A stretch of DNA of 64,000 bases from Parapedobacter pyrenivorans. Lineage in GTDB: Bacteria; Bacteroidota; Bacteroidia; Sphingobacteriales; Sphingobacteriaceae. How positions within the stretch are numbered: the stretch's first letter is position 1; every line of letters starts with the position of its first letter. Below are positions 57,074 through 64,000 of the stretch, piece after piece. Below the pieces are notes generated by a model. The model had not been told where the DNA came from. It did not search any database and was given only the letters and a program-made list of their open reading frames with translations. The stretch covers positions 1 to 64,000 of the forward strand of contig NZ_BMER01000005.1 of NCBI RefSeq assembly GCF_014636865.1, in the 5' to 3' direction. Position numbers and translations under genes: made by a program.

Positions 57074-57886
57074 ATGGATAAAAAATTAGGGCTAGTCGGG
57101 TTGCTTTTCTTACTGCCTGCTCTTACCATTGCCCAAACATATAGTAAGCGTTTTGAGGAAGTTTTCAATCGGCAAGACAGCGCTGGCCAGCGACAGCTAT
57201 TAGCAGAGTGGCAAGCAAATAAACCGCTAGATGCAGATTTGCAGGTTGCTTATTTCAATTTTTATAAGCAACGTTACGAACAGGAAGCTGATTCGCTGAT
57301 TCAAGAGGGATTGGTTTCAGAGGCATTTTCCCATATCGATAGCGGTATAAAGGCTTTTCCAAATCGCCTCGATATGCGTTTTGATAGGATTTCGTTGCTT
57401 TGGAATCTTGGCAACTATTCGGATTACAAGGAAACAATATTGGCATTACTGGAACAGCATGATGTCATTAAGGACGGCTGGTTATGGAAAAATAATTCGT
57501 CGTTGATCAACGCGACGGATTTCCTGCTAAAATATGTGGATAATTATGTCGTTCAGCTGTATAATCTCGACGATGAATCACTTCACCCATACATGGATGA
57601 AATTGCCAACCGTGTATTGATATCCCATCCACGGCATGTACCGAGTCTTTCCAATTTGGCAATTACGGCATTGTATCACGAAGACTATCCGACGGCCATC
57701 GAACATTTAACTAAGGCCTTATCTATTGAAGCAGAAAATACCAGTGTGCTCAGTAACCTGGCTTTTGCGTATGTACAGGTCGGCAACACGGAAAAAGCAA
57801 TAGCTTATTACGAACAAATGGCGAAATACGGCGATAGCCAAACGAAGGCTTACGCAGCGGAGCAGTTGGAGAAGCTAGTTCGTTAA
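57074..57886 (+). CDS. Exported TPR-repeat protein
   Basis: This 270-aa protein has a signal peptide (MDKKLGLVGLLFLLPALTIAQ) and tetratricopeptide-like helices in the C-terminal half (LSNLAITALYHEDYPTAIEH, TSVLSNLAFAYVQVGNTEKA). It probably mediates protein contacts in the periplasm. ATG 57074 was picked for its signal sequence; the longer ORF begins inside thiL. Its end overlaps the convergent acnA end by 12 nt. Confidence 0.8.
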   Translation: MDKKLGLVGLLFLLPALTIAQTYSKRFEEVFNRQDSAGQRQLLAEWQANKPLDADLQVAYFNFYKQRYEQEADSLIQEGLVSEAFSHIDSGIKAFPNRLDMRFDRISLLWNLGNYSDYKETILALLEQHDVIKDGWLWKNNSSLINATDFLLKYVDNYVVQLYNLDDESLHPYMDEIANRVLISHPRHVPSLSNLAITALYHEDYPTAIEHLTKALSIEAENTSVLSNLAFAYVQVGNTEKAIAYYEQMAKYGDSQTKAYAAEQLEKLVR

Positions 57887-60595
57887 AAAGCCACGAAGCA
57901 CATAATGCAGTATCCCGCCATGGCGGTAATATTCGATTTCGATGGCTGAATCAAACCGAGCCTTCGATTGGAACCTTACCGCTTGTCCATCGGCTTTGGT
58001 CGCTGTGACGTCTAGCAGCTTATGAGGCTTTAAATCAGTTGAGATACCCGTTATAGTAAATGTTTCGGTGCCGTCCAGACCTAATGATTCCGCATTTTCG
58101 CCTACCGGAAATTCCAATGGTACGATGCCCATACCCACCAAATTACTACGGTGTATACGTTCAAAACTTTCAGCAATGACCGCTTTTACACCAAGGAGGT
58201 TGGCTCCTTTCGCAGCCCAATCGCGTGAAGACCCGCTACCGTACTCCTTTCCCGCAAGAATGACCAAGGGGGTCTCGGTCTTGATGTATTCCATGGCTGC
58301 ATCGTATACCGATAGCGTTTCGCCCGTTGGAAAATACGTGGTATAGCCACCCTCTTTTTCGGTTATTTTATTACGGATACGTACATTAGCGAAGGTGCCC
58401 CGCATCATCACTTCATGATTGCCCCGACGCGAACCGTAAGAATTGAAATCCTTCAGTGCTACTCCCATTGAAACCAAGTATTGACCCGCCGCGGAATCCG
58501 CTCTGAATGAACCAGCCGGTGAGATGTGATCCGTAGTGACGGAATCACCTAAATAGAGTAGAACCCGTGCATTGTTAATGTCTGTGGTGGGCAAAGGCTC
58601 GTTGCTGATGTTTTTAAAGAAGGGTGCTTCCTGGACATAAGTGGATTGTTCTTTCCATTTGAAATTTTTACCCTGTGGGGCCACTAGCTGTTTCCAGTCG
58701 TCACCACCATCGAATATAACGTCATACACGTTTTTGAAATCCGATACACGCATGCATTGGTTGATGGTATCGACGATTTCCTGTTGCGTAGGCCAGATGT
58801 CACGCAGGTATACTGGATTCCCGTTGGGATCGAAATCCAGCGGATCATTAAGTAAGTCTACATCAACGCGGCCCACTAAGGCGTAAGCAACGACCAACAT
58901 CGGCGACATCAGGAAATTCATTTTAACCTGCGGATGAACGCGAGCTTCAAAATTTCGGTTTCCAGAAAGGACAGAAGCCACTACCAGGTCACCCTTGTCC
59001 ACCGCTTCCGCAATATGAGGGGGCAGTGGTCCACTATTTCCAATACAAGAGGTACATCCGTAGCCGACAGTATGGAAACGCAAAGCTTCCAAATCTTCCA
59101 ATAGGTTTGCGCGCTGCAGGTATTCGGTTACGACTTTCGATCCAGGGGCTAGACTGGTCTTCACCCAGGATTTCGTTCGTAGGCCCCGTTCCAGGGCCTT
59201 CCGAGCAACCAAACCGGCGCCTACCATTACCGCAGGGTTTGAAGTATTCGTGCAGCTGGTGATTGCGGCAATTACAATACTGCCATCACTAAGTACATAT
59301 TCCTTGTTCTTTATCTTTATCCGTACCGATCGGATATCATCCGTTGCCACTTCTATTTCGTTGGGTTTACTTAGCCGGTTTTCATACGTAAATGCGCTGC
59401 CCGATCCGCCTTCGGAAAGCCAAGCTTGTTCCTGCCGATTCTTGATAGGCAAGTAGTTACGTTGGTATTCTTTTTCTAAGAGCAGTGAGAATTGGGAGGA
59501 TAAGTCCTTTACCAAAATCTTATCTTGGGGACGTTTTGGACCCGATACGGTCGGTTGTAGGGTATCCAAATCGAGTGCTAATACGTGGGAATATTGAATT
59601 TCCTCCTTACCGGTACGCCACAGTAAATTCTCCTTGCAGTAGTCTTCTACCAAATTGATATGCGCTTCCGGTCGGTTGGTTCGCCGCATGTATTCCAATG
59701 TTTGGTTATCTATCGGGAAATAAGTTACCGTACAGCCAAATTCTGGTGACATATTGGAGATGGTGGCACGGTCTGTCACACTTAGGTGGTCCAATGCGTC
59801 GCCGAAGACCTCGACAAATTTGCCGACAACACCGTAATCGCGCAAGAGCTCGGTAATCGTCAGTACCATATCAGTAGCTGTACAGCCCGCTGGGATTTTA
59901 CCAGTCAGCTTCAATCCGATCACTTGCGGACATGTAAAATAGATGGGCTGGCCGAGCATAGCGGCTTCGGCTTCTATTCCACCGACACCCCAAGCGATTA
60001 CGCCGATGCCATTGACCATCGGTGTGTGCGAATCCGTTCCAACCAACGTATCAGGAAAGGCCCAGCCATCGCGGGTAATGATGCCCTTCGCTAGGTATTC
60101 GAGGTTTACCTGATGGCATATACCCATACCGGGGGGCACCACGGTGAAATTATTCAGGGCCTGTTGACCCCATTTGAGTAACTCGTACCGCTCGGCATTG
60201 CGTTCATATTCCAACTCCACATTGCTTTGGTAAGCGTAGTTCGTACCAAAATAGTCTACTTGCACAGAATGGTCGATGACCAAGTCGACGGGGATAGCCG
60301 GATTGATCTTACTTCCATCTCCCCCCTTGCGGATGATTTCTGCACGTATAGAAGCCATATCTACGACTGCGGGTACGCCCGTAAAATCTTGCATGAGCAC
60401 GCGGGCAGGTTTAAACGGAACCTCTTTGTCCGTCCCCGAAGGGTCCCAATTGATTAGCGTATCGAGATGCTCATCTGTAACCGAAAAGTTGTCATGGTTT
60501 CGCAAAACATTTTCGAGTAATATGCGAATGGAAAAAGGAAGCTTTTCAACCTTACTATTTTCCAATTTCCTCAAGGAGGCTATTTGATGATCCAT
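57875..60595 (-). CDS. acnA: Aconitate hydratase (AcnA type)
   Basis: This 906-aa [4Fe-4S] enzyme converts citrate to isocitrate in the TCA cycle. Cysteine ligands are in ITSCTNTSNPAVMVGAGL and VGYGCTSCIGNSGPL; LVGTDSHTPMVNGIGVIAWGVGG and GKEYGSGSSRDWAAKGANLLG are also diagnostic of the AcnA/IRP1 class. The start lacks roughly 15 residues present in E. coli AcnA; an in-frame stop upstream shows that it is not longer. It is convergent with the TPR gene, overlapping by 12 nt. Confidence 0.97.
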   Translation of the reverse strand: MDHQIASLRKLENSKVEKLPFSIRILLENVLRNHDNFSVTDEHLDTLINWDPSGTDKEVPFKPARVLMQDFTGVPAVVDMASIRAEIIRKGGDGSKINPAIPVDLVIDHSVQVDYFGTNYAYQSNVELEYERNAERYELLKWGQQALNNFTVVPPGMGICHQVNLEYLAKGIITRDGWAFPDTLVGTDSHTPMVNGIGVIAWGVGGIEAEAAMLGQPIYFTCPQVIGLKLTGKIPAGCTATDMVLTITELLRDYGVVGKFVEVFGDALDHLSVTDRATISNMSPEFGCTVTYFPIDNQTLEYMRRTNRPEAHINLVEDYCKENLLWRTGKEEIQYSHVLALDLDTLQPTVSGPKRPQDKILVKDLSSQFSLLLEKEYQRNYLPIKNRQEQAWLSEGGSGSAFTYENRLSKPNEIEVATDDIRSVRIKIKNKEYVLSDGSIVIAAITSCTNTSNPAVMVGAGLVARKALERGLRTKSWVKTSLAPGSKVVTEYLQRANLLEDLEALRFHTVGYGCTSCIGNSGPLPPHIAEAVDKGDLVVASVLSGNRNFEARVHPQVKMNFLMSPMLVVAYALVGRVDVDLLNDPLDFDPNGNPVYLRDIWPTQQEIVDTINQCMRVSDFKNVYDVIFDGGDDWKQLVAPQGKNFKWKEQSTYVQEAPFFKNISNEPLPTTDINNARVLLYLGDSVTTDHISPAGSFRADSAAGQYLVSMGVALKDFNSYGSRRGNHEVMMRGTFANVRIRNKITEKEGGYTTYFPTGETLSVYDAAMEYIKTETPLVILAGKEYGSGSSRDWAAKGANLLGVKAVIAESFERIHRSNLVGMGIVPLEFPVGENAESLGLDGTETFTITGISTDLKPHKLLDVTATKADGQAVRFQSKARFDSAIEIEYYRHGGILHYVLRGFLTN

Positions 60596-60695
60596 GATGT
60601 TTAGTTAACATTAGTTTGTGATAATATACGGAATCTTTTTGAATTGTAAACAATGCGCCAGACAAGTACATCAAGTGCTAAAATAACAAAAATAA

Positions 60696-61799
60696 TCATA
60701 CCCCGCCGTCTCGATGTTTTCGAGGCGGTTTTTTTGGCACGTCTCGATCTCCGATGAGGTTTCCATAAGGTTTAAGGGAGTCAACATGGTCAAAAATGAC
60801 TTTTGCCGCGCCTAAAAATGGTATAAAGAGAATCATGCCTGCGACACCCCAAACTAAACTACCCAAGAGCAGGGTCATAATTGTAAACAGCGCATTCAAT
60901 TGAACCTTGCTGCCCGTGATTTTTGGCGTAAGGATATAACTGTCTATTTGCTGCATAACAATAAAGAATACGGCAACAATGATGGGGGTCACTAACGTAT
61001 CACGTGTGATGAGCGTATATAGGACTACAATGGAACTTCCCGCTACCGATCCGATATAGGGAATGATGTTAATAAAGGCAACCATTACCCCGAAAAACAA
61101 CGCGTTTTCGATACCGATAATCGTAAGACCAATGGTATTGACGACCGAAAAAATCAGGGCCACGATGCATACACCCGCAAGGTATGCGCTGGCTACATCC
61201 GTGGTTTTATCGACAACCCCTCGCGCTTCTTCCAGGTTGGCCTTACCGGCATAGTAAACAACAAGGGCGAGCACAAAACCTTTTATCCGTCCGCGATAGA
61301 TAAGCAAGAGGACGGTATAGGCCGTAATGATCAATAGATGGACTAAGAATGAAAGTACCGATCGGAAAATATCGCCTACGAATTTTCCGGTGAGGTTAGA
61401 AAAGGCGTCTATTTGCCGCTGCAGATATTCCTTCTGCTTGTCAACCGGTAACTGAAAATGCTCGGAAATGAAGGCGTGACCCGAGTTGAGCAAATCATTT
61501 AGTTTCTCATCAATTACCGGCATATCCTTTGCCAAGGCAATTACTTGGTTGATCAGCAGGTAAAAGACCCCCAACAGCAGGACCAAGGTGAAAAATGCAC
61601 AGAGTGTCGATGCCAACCCCCGAGGTATTTTCTTGCGTTCTAATCGACGGCAGACAGGCACCAAAAGCATAGCGATCAGCCCACTGATGGCCAATGGAAT
61701 TAGGAAAGGTTTTGCGAAGTAAAGGATACTGAAAGCCAACACGATGAATAGCAAAACTTGGTTGAACCGAGCGATCGGGTTGCTTCCTGTTTGCATCAT
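60696..61799 (-). CDS. AI-2E family transporter (second copy)
   Basis: This 367-aa membrane protein is a paralogue of 19859-20905. It has the typical N-terminal helix pair (VLLFIVLAFSILYFAKPFLIPLAIS), the long amphipathic middle, and the C-terminal cluster (INIIPYIGSVAGSSIVVLYTL, QIDSYILTPKITGSKVQLN). The substrate is unknown. It overlaps the upstream pterin-dehydratase gene by ATGA, so they are co-translated. Confidence 0.9.
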   Translation of the reverse strand: MMQTGSNPIARFNQVLLFIVLAFSILYFAKPFLIPLAISGLIAMLLVPVCRRLERKKIPRGLASTLCAFFTLVLLLGVFYLLINQVIALAKDMPVIDEKLNDLLNSGHAFISEHFQLPVDKQKEYLQRQIDAFSNLTGKFVGDIFRSVLSFLVHLLIITAYTVLLLIYRGRIKGFVLALVVYYAGKANLEEARGVVDKTTDVASAYLAGVCIVALIFSVVNTIGLTIIGIENALFFGVMVAFINIIPYIGSVAGSSIVVLYTLITRDTLVTPIIVAVFFIVMQQIDSYILTPKITGSKVQLNALFTIMTLLLGSLVWGVAGMILFIPFLGAAKVIFDHVDSLKPYGNLIGDRDVPKKPPRKHRDGGV

Positions 61800-62026
61800 A
61801 GTAGACGGTCTATCTCGCGGGCAAGCTTTCGGTCTTTTTCAGTCACGATATTGCCTGCATCGTGTGTGGATAACCAGATTTCCACTTTGTTCCATGTGTT
61901 GGTCCAGGTGGGGTGGTGGTTCTGCTGTTCAGCCAATAAAGCGACCCGAAGCATGAAGGCGAAAGCCTCGGAAAAATCATTAAAGTTAAATGATCTGTAG
62001 AGCGTATTATTCTCTTCTTGCCACAT
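61796..62026 (-). CDS. 4a-hydroxytetrahydrobiopterin dehydratase (PCD/DCoH)
   Basis: This 76-aa protein fits the pterin-4a-carbinolamine dehydratase family: FAFMLRVALLAEQQNHHPTW (substrate-site histidines), NKVEIWLSTHDAG and a C-terminal LTxxD-type helix (VTEKDRKLAREID). The family recycles oxidised pterin cofactor of aromatic amino-acid hydroxylases. No such hydroxylase lies in the window. It overlaps the AI-2E gene by 4 nt. Confidence 0.9.
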   Translation of the reverse strand: MWQEENNTLYRSFNFNDFSEAFAFMLRVALLAEQQNHHPTWTNTWNKVEIWLSTHDAGNIVTEKDRKLAREIDRLL

Positions 62027-62116
62027 CAGTATAGGAAATTTTGGTTGTCACGAAATTTATGAAACATATGTCTAATAAAACAAAGAATCGTTGTTTTTGT
62101 TTGCTCGGAATACAGC

Positions 62117-62839
62117 TCAGCCGAGCACCTCTTCCAGCACCCCATGTGATTTTATTTCGCCCATGTTTTCTACGTGAAATCGATAGAAATCAATGAGTTT
62201 TTCGAGGAGGAAACGTCGATCTGCCAGCGAGATTTGCAGCGACCCCAAACGATCGAAAGAACAAGCCAGCAAAGCGGCCAGCTGCGAGGTGTGTGGCTCT
62301 TGCAAAACCAGGGCGTGTGCTGGCAGGCTGCTACAGAAAACACCGTCTTTCAAATCAAAGAACGTTTGGCTGCTTTTGGGCAAAGCGGGGTGAAACCCCA
62401 AGTAGCGGGATAGCTTGAGCAGGAAGAGGAGGTGAAAATTGGGCGGCATTTTTTCCAAGGAATCTAACCACGATACGGCATTGAATACGTAATCGAATAA
62501 GGGTTCGTCGGTCGATTGCTGACGGAGGCATTTGTAAAGTATTTCGTTTAGAAATAGCAGAACAGCGCTTTTAGCGATGTCATAGGGTATGGTTTGGAAG
62601 GGAGGCTGCTGCCGCGCCTCGGAAATCCGCTGTAAAGAAGTGTTTTCACGGTGATATACCACCATATCGAGCAAATGCAGCGGCTGTAAGATCGTTACGC
62701 CGATTTTTGCTTTCGGTCTACGGGCGCCATTGATAATATAGGACTGCAAGCCGAACTTTTCGGTGAAAATCTGGGCTACTACACTGCTTTCCGAGTAGTT
62801 GGTAGATTTCAACACAATACCGCGGGTTTTATGCAACAT
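62117..62839 (-). CDS. recO: DNA repair protein RecO
   Basis: This 240-aa protein loads RecA onto SSB-coated DNA in the RecFOR pathway. It has the N-terminal OB-fold opening MLHKTRGIVLKSTNYSESSV and IFTEKFGLQSYIINGARRPK, then a helical domain (LLFLLKLSRYLGFHP). The typical C-terminal zinc-finger cysteines are absent, as in many Bacteroidota RecO. It begins 1 nt after the diacylglycerol-kinase-like gene stop. Confidence 0.9.
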   Translation of the reverse strand: MLHKTRGIVLKSTNYSESSVVAQIFTEKFGLQSYIINGARRPKAKIGVTILQPLHLLDMVVYHRENTSLQRISEARQQPPFQTIPYDIAKSAVLLFLNEILYKCLRQQSTDEPLFDYVFNAVSWLDSLEKMPPNFHLLFLLKLSRYLGFHPALPKSSQTFFDLKDGVFCSSLPAHALVLQEPHTSQLAALLACSFDRLGSLQISLADRRFLLEKLIDFYRFHVENMGEIKSHGVLEEVLG

Positions 62840-62840
62840 G

Positions 62841-63206
62841 TTATCCGAAAAACAACGACCATAATTTTGGACAAAAAATCACGCAGCCAATAATAGCAGA
62901 AAAAACCGCGGCAATCAAAACCGCTCCTGCGGCGGCATCTTTGGCCTTTTTGGCTAGTGGATGGTAATCGGGCGACACGAGATCCACCAGGGCTTCAACA
63001 GCCGTGTTCAATAACTCAGTAATCAATACAATAGCGATACATCCGATTATCCAGCGCCACTCTGTGTAGGTCACGTTTAGCCAAGTTGCCAAACCAACAA
63101 CCGCTAGGGCCGCGACAACATGTATCCTGAAATTCCGTTCACCGCGGAAAGTGGTGAAAATCCCGTTAAGTGCAGGGAGGAATGGATTTTGGCGTGAATT
63201 ACTCAT
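62841..63206 (-). CDS. Diacylglycerol kinase family protein (DgkA/undecaprenol kinase type)
   Basis: This 121-aa inner-membrane kinase has three helices and the catalytic segments ITELLNTAVEALVDL and KKAKDAAAGAVLIAAV. Gram-positive and Bacteroidota members mostly phosphorylate undecaprenol. The start is uncertain: ATG 63206 gives a family-like N-terminus, while ATG 63230 adds 8 residues. It overlaps the upstream gene by 8 nt and is followed by recO with a 1-nt gap. Confidence 0.88.
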   Translation of the reverse strand: MSNSRQNPFLPALNGIFTTFRGERNFRIHVVAALAVVGLATWLNVTYTEWRWIIGCIAIVLITELLNTAVEALVDLVSPDYHPLAKKAKDAAAGAVLIAAVFSAIIGCVIFCPKLWSLFFG

Positions 63207-63426
63207 TTTTTTGTTGCTCTTTTCGTTCATCCAAGAGGCTACGACGCTCGATTTTCCGGATAAGGCTATATAGGGTTGTCAAAAAACCCATGCCGAATAC
63301 GATGACTCCAACCACCATTGCCCATTTATAGAGGGGGCGATCCTGACCCATGAGGAAAAGGCCAATTATGCAACAGGCTAACCCCACTATAATGCCAATG
63401 AGCCCTCGGAGTAGATATTTATTCAT
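63199..63426 (-). CDS. Small two-helix membrane protein
   Basis: This 75-aa protein has two hydrophobic segments (LLRGLIGIIVGLACCIIGLF and WAMVVGVIVFGMGFLTTLYS) and a charged C-terminus (ERRSLLDERKEQQ). The family is unrecognised. ATG 63426 follows a TATCTTTG box by 24 nt. It heads an operon with the DgkA-like gene and recO. Confidence 0.65.
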   Translation of the reverse strand: MNKYLLRGLIGIIVGLACCIIGLFLMGQDRPLYKWAMVVGVIVFGMGFLTTLYSLIRKIERRSLLDERKEQQKNE

Positions 63427-63450
63427 AATCCATGTTGGTGATGTACACAA

Positions 63451-63458
63451 CAAAGATA
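63451..63458 (-). promoter_or_regulatory. -7 box of the small membrane protein/dgk/recO operon
   Basis: TATCTTTG on the minus strand, 24 nt upstream of ATG 63426. Confidence 0.5.
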
Positions 63459-63496
63459 ACGTTTTTGCCCATGATGCTATTTACATCAGGAATACT

Positions 63497-63504
63497 TATC
63501 TTTA
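63497..63504 (+). promoter_or_regulatory. -7-like box of the LacI-family gene
   Basis: TATCTTTA, one mismatch to TAnnTTTG, 22 nt before ATG 63527. Confidence 0.35.
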
Positions 63505-63526
63505 TGCATTTATTTTATCCCGCAAC

Positions 63527-64000
63527 ATGCCTAATATGACACTACGTGATATTGCCAATGCGTTGGATTTGTCTGTTTCGACGGTATCCAAGGCGTTGCG
63601 TGATAGTTATGAAATTGGCTACGAAACCAAGAAGCGGGTAATGAACTACGCGCGGGCAAACCATTACCTACCCAATCGTATGGCTAAAAGCTTGAAAGAG
63701 GGCAAAAGTGGTTCCATAGGCGTAGTGGTCTGTTCCATCGACAATAGTTTTGTTTCCCGTATGCTCGATGGAATCGACGGTGCCTGTACAGCGGCAGGAT
63801 ACGATATCATTATCATGCAGAGCAAAGAATCGTTGGCTCAGGAAAAATCGTGCCTTAAGCAGTTGGAAGCACGTGGTGTGGAAGGGATCTTGATATCGCC
63901 CGCTGCTGAGACCATCAATCTGGATCATATTGTTGGCCTGCGGGCCATAGGGATGCCAACCGTGCTATTTGACAGGATCAGTGAACGCTTTGACTCCTAT
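63527..64000 (+). CDS. LacI-family transcriptional regulator (partial, 3' cut by window)
   Basis: The first 158 codons read an N-terminal LacI helix-turn-helix (MTLRDIANALDLSVSTVSKA, then a hinge near NRMAKSLKEGKSGSIGVVVC) and the start of a periplasmic-binding-like sensor (NSFVSRMLDGIDGACTAAGY, VEGILISPAAE). It is intact as far as visible and continues beyond the window. Such regulators in Bacteroidota usually control sugar-use operons; the target is probably outside. An internal ATG at 63536 is an alternative start. Confidence 0.92.
   Translation, partial: MPNMTLRDIANALDLSVSTVSKALRDSYEIGYETKKRVMNYARANHYLPNRMAKSLKEGKSGSIGVVVCSIDNSFVSRMLDGIDGACTAAGYDIIIMQSKESLAQEKSCLKQLEARGVEGILISPAAETINLDHIVGLRAIGMPTVLFDRISERFDSY

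Noticed and set aside
60708-60740. Plus-strand terminator-like hairpin (CCGTCTCGA...TCGAGGCGG plus T-run)
   Set aside because: It lies within the C-terminal codons of the minus-strand AI-2E gene and no plus-strand gene ends nearby. The T-run is just Lys codons on the other strand.
63527-64000. Truncated LacI-family gene as a pseudogene
   Set aside because: The reading frame is open to the last base; only the window edge cuts it.

Overview
The window is a chromosomal segment of a Bacteroidota bacterium, most likely family Sphingobacteriaceae. The support is the 16S and 23S sequences, the many TAnnTTTG-type -7 promoter boxes, and Bacteroidota-restricted families (DUF5686, DUF2490, DUF4836-like, a Prx-Trx-DUF6952 operon). 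It is mainly housekeeping chromosome. I see no prophage, transposase, integrase or CRISPR array.

Layout. 1-5.4 kb: a complete rRNA operon (leader, 16S, tRNA-Ile, tRNA-Ala, 23S, 5S, terminator). 5.5-11 kb: a formylglycine-generating-enzyme lipoprotein, cobA (siroheme synthesis) behind a leader-peptide attenuator, a DUF2490 outer-membrane protein and katG. 11.2-15.5 kb: a two-gene alpha-L-fucosidase operon (GH29 then GH95). 15.5-24.3 kb (minus strand): glyS, a DUF4836-like protein with its lipoprotein partner, and an operon DUF5686, enoyl-CoA hydratase, AI-2E transporter. 24.4-26.3 kb: tRNA-Arg(CCT) and a peroxiredoxin-thioredoxin-DUF6952 operon. 26.4-30.8 kb: a PIG-L deacetylase, two tiny membrane proteins and a sodium:solute symporter. 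30.9-38.4 kb (minus): uvrA, mutL, two rhomboid proteases, an EEP phosphatase. 38.6-44.6 kb (minus): zinc-ribbon protein, Nif3-like protein, membrane protein, ElaA acetyltransferase, alpha/beta hydrolase, flavin monooxygenase, RsmI-like methylase. 44.7-52.4 kb (plus): apaG, a gene of unknown family behind an 11-bp repeat array, an NAD(P)-binding protein, an ABC-F ATPase, two parS palindromes, mnmG, an Ig-like lipoprotein. 52.4-64 kb: gamma-carbonic anhydrase, nadB, a 74% AT intergenic island, nadA, thiL, a TPR protein, acnA, AI-2E transporter, pterin dehydratase, recO, a DgkA-type kinase, a small membrane protein and the start of a LacI-family regulator.

The most interesting element is the cobA leader (about 7555-7720, minus strand). 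A near-leaderless 23-codon ORF ends in a Cys/Met-rich segment. It is followed by mutually exclusive antiterminator (13 of 14 paired) and terminator (12-bp perfect stem plus U-tract) structures. This has the form of a ribosome-mediated, cysteine-responsive attenuator on siroheme synthesis. Other signals are: several genes whose start codon lies 3-7 nt after a -7 box (predicted leaderless mRNAs); two ParB-type parS sites before mnmG; an AT-rich nadB/nadA intergenic region with nearby DnaA-box-like sequences (weak oriC candidate); and a perfectly phased 11-bp repeat array.

Functional themes are fucose glycan degradation, NAD synthesis (nadA/nadB divergent), DNA repair (uvrA-mutL, recO), oxidative defence (katG, Prx/Trx) and membrane proteolysis. 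All names come from reading motifs and protein sequence; no database search was run.
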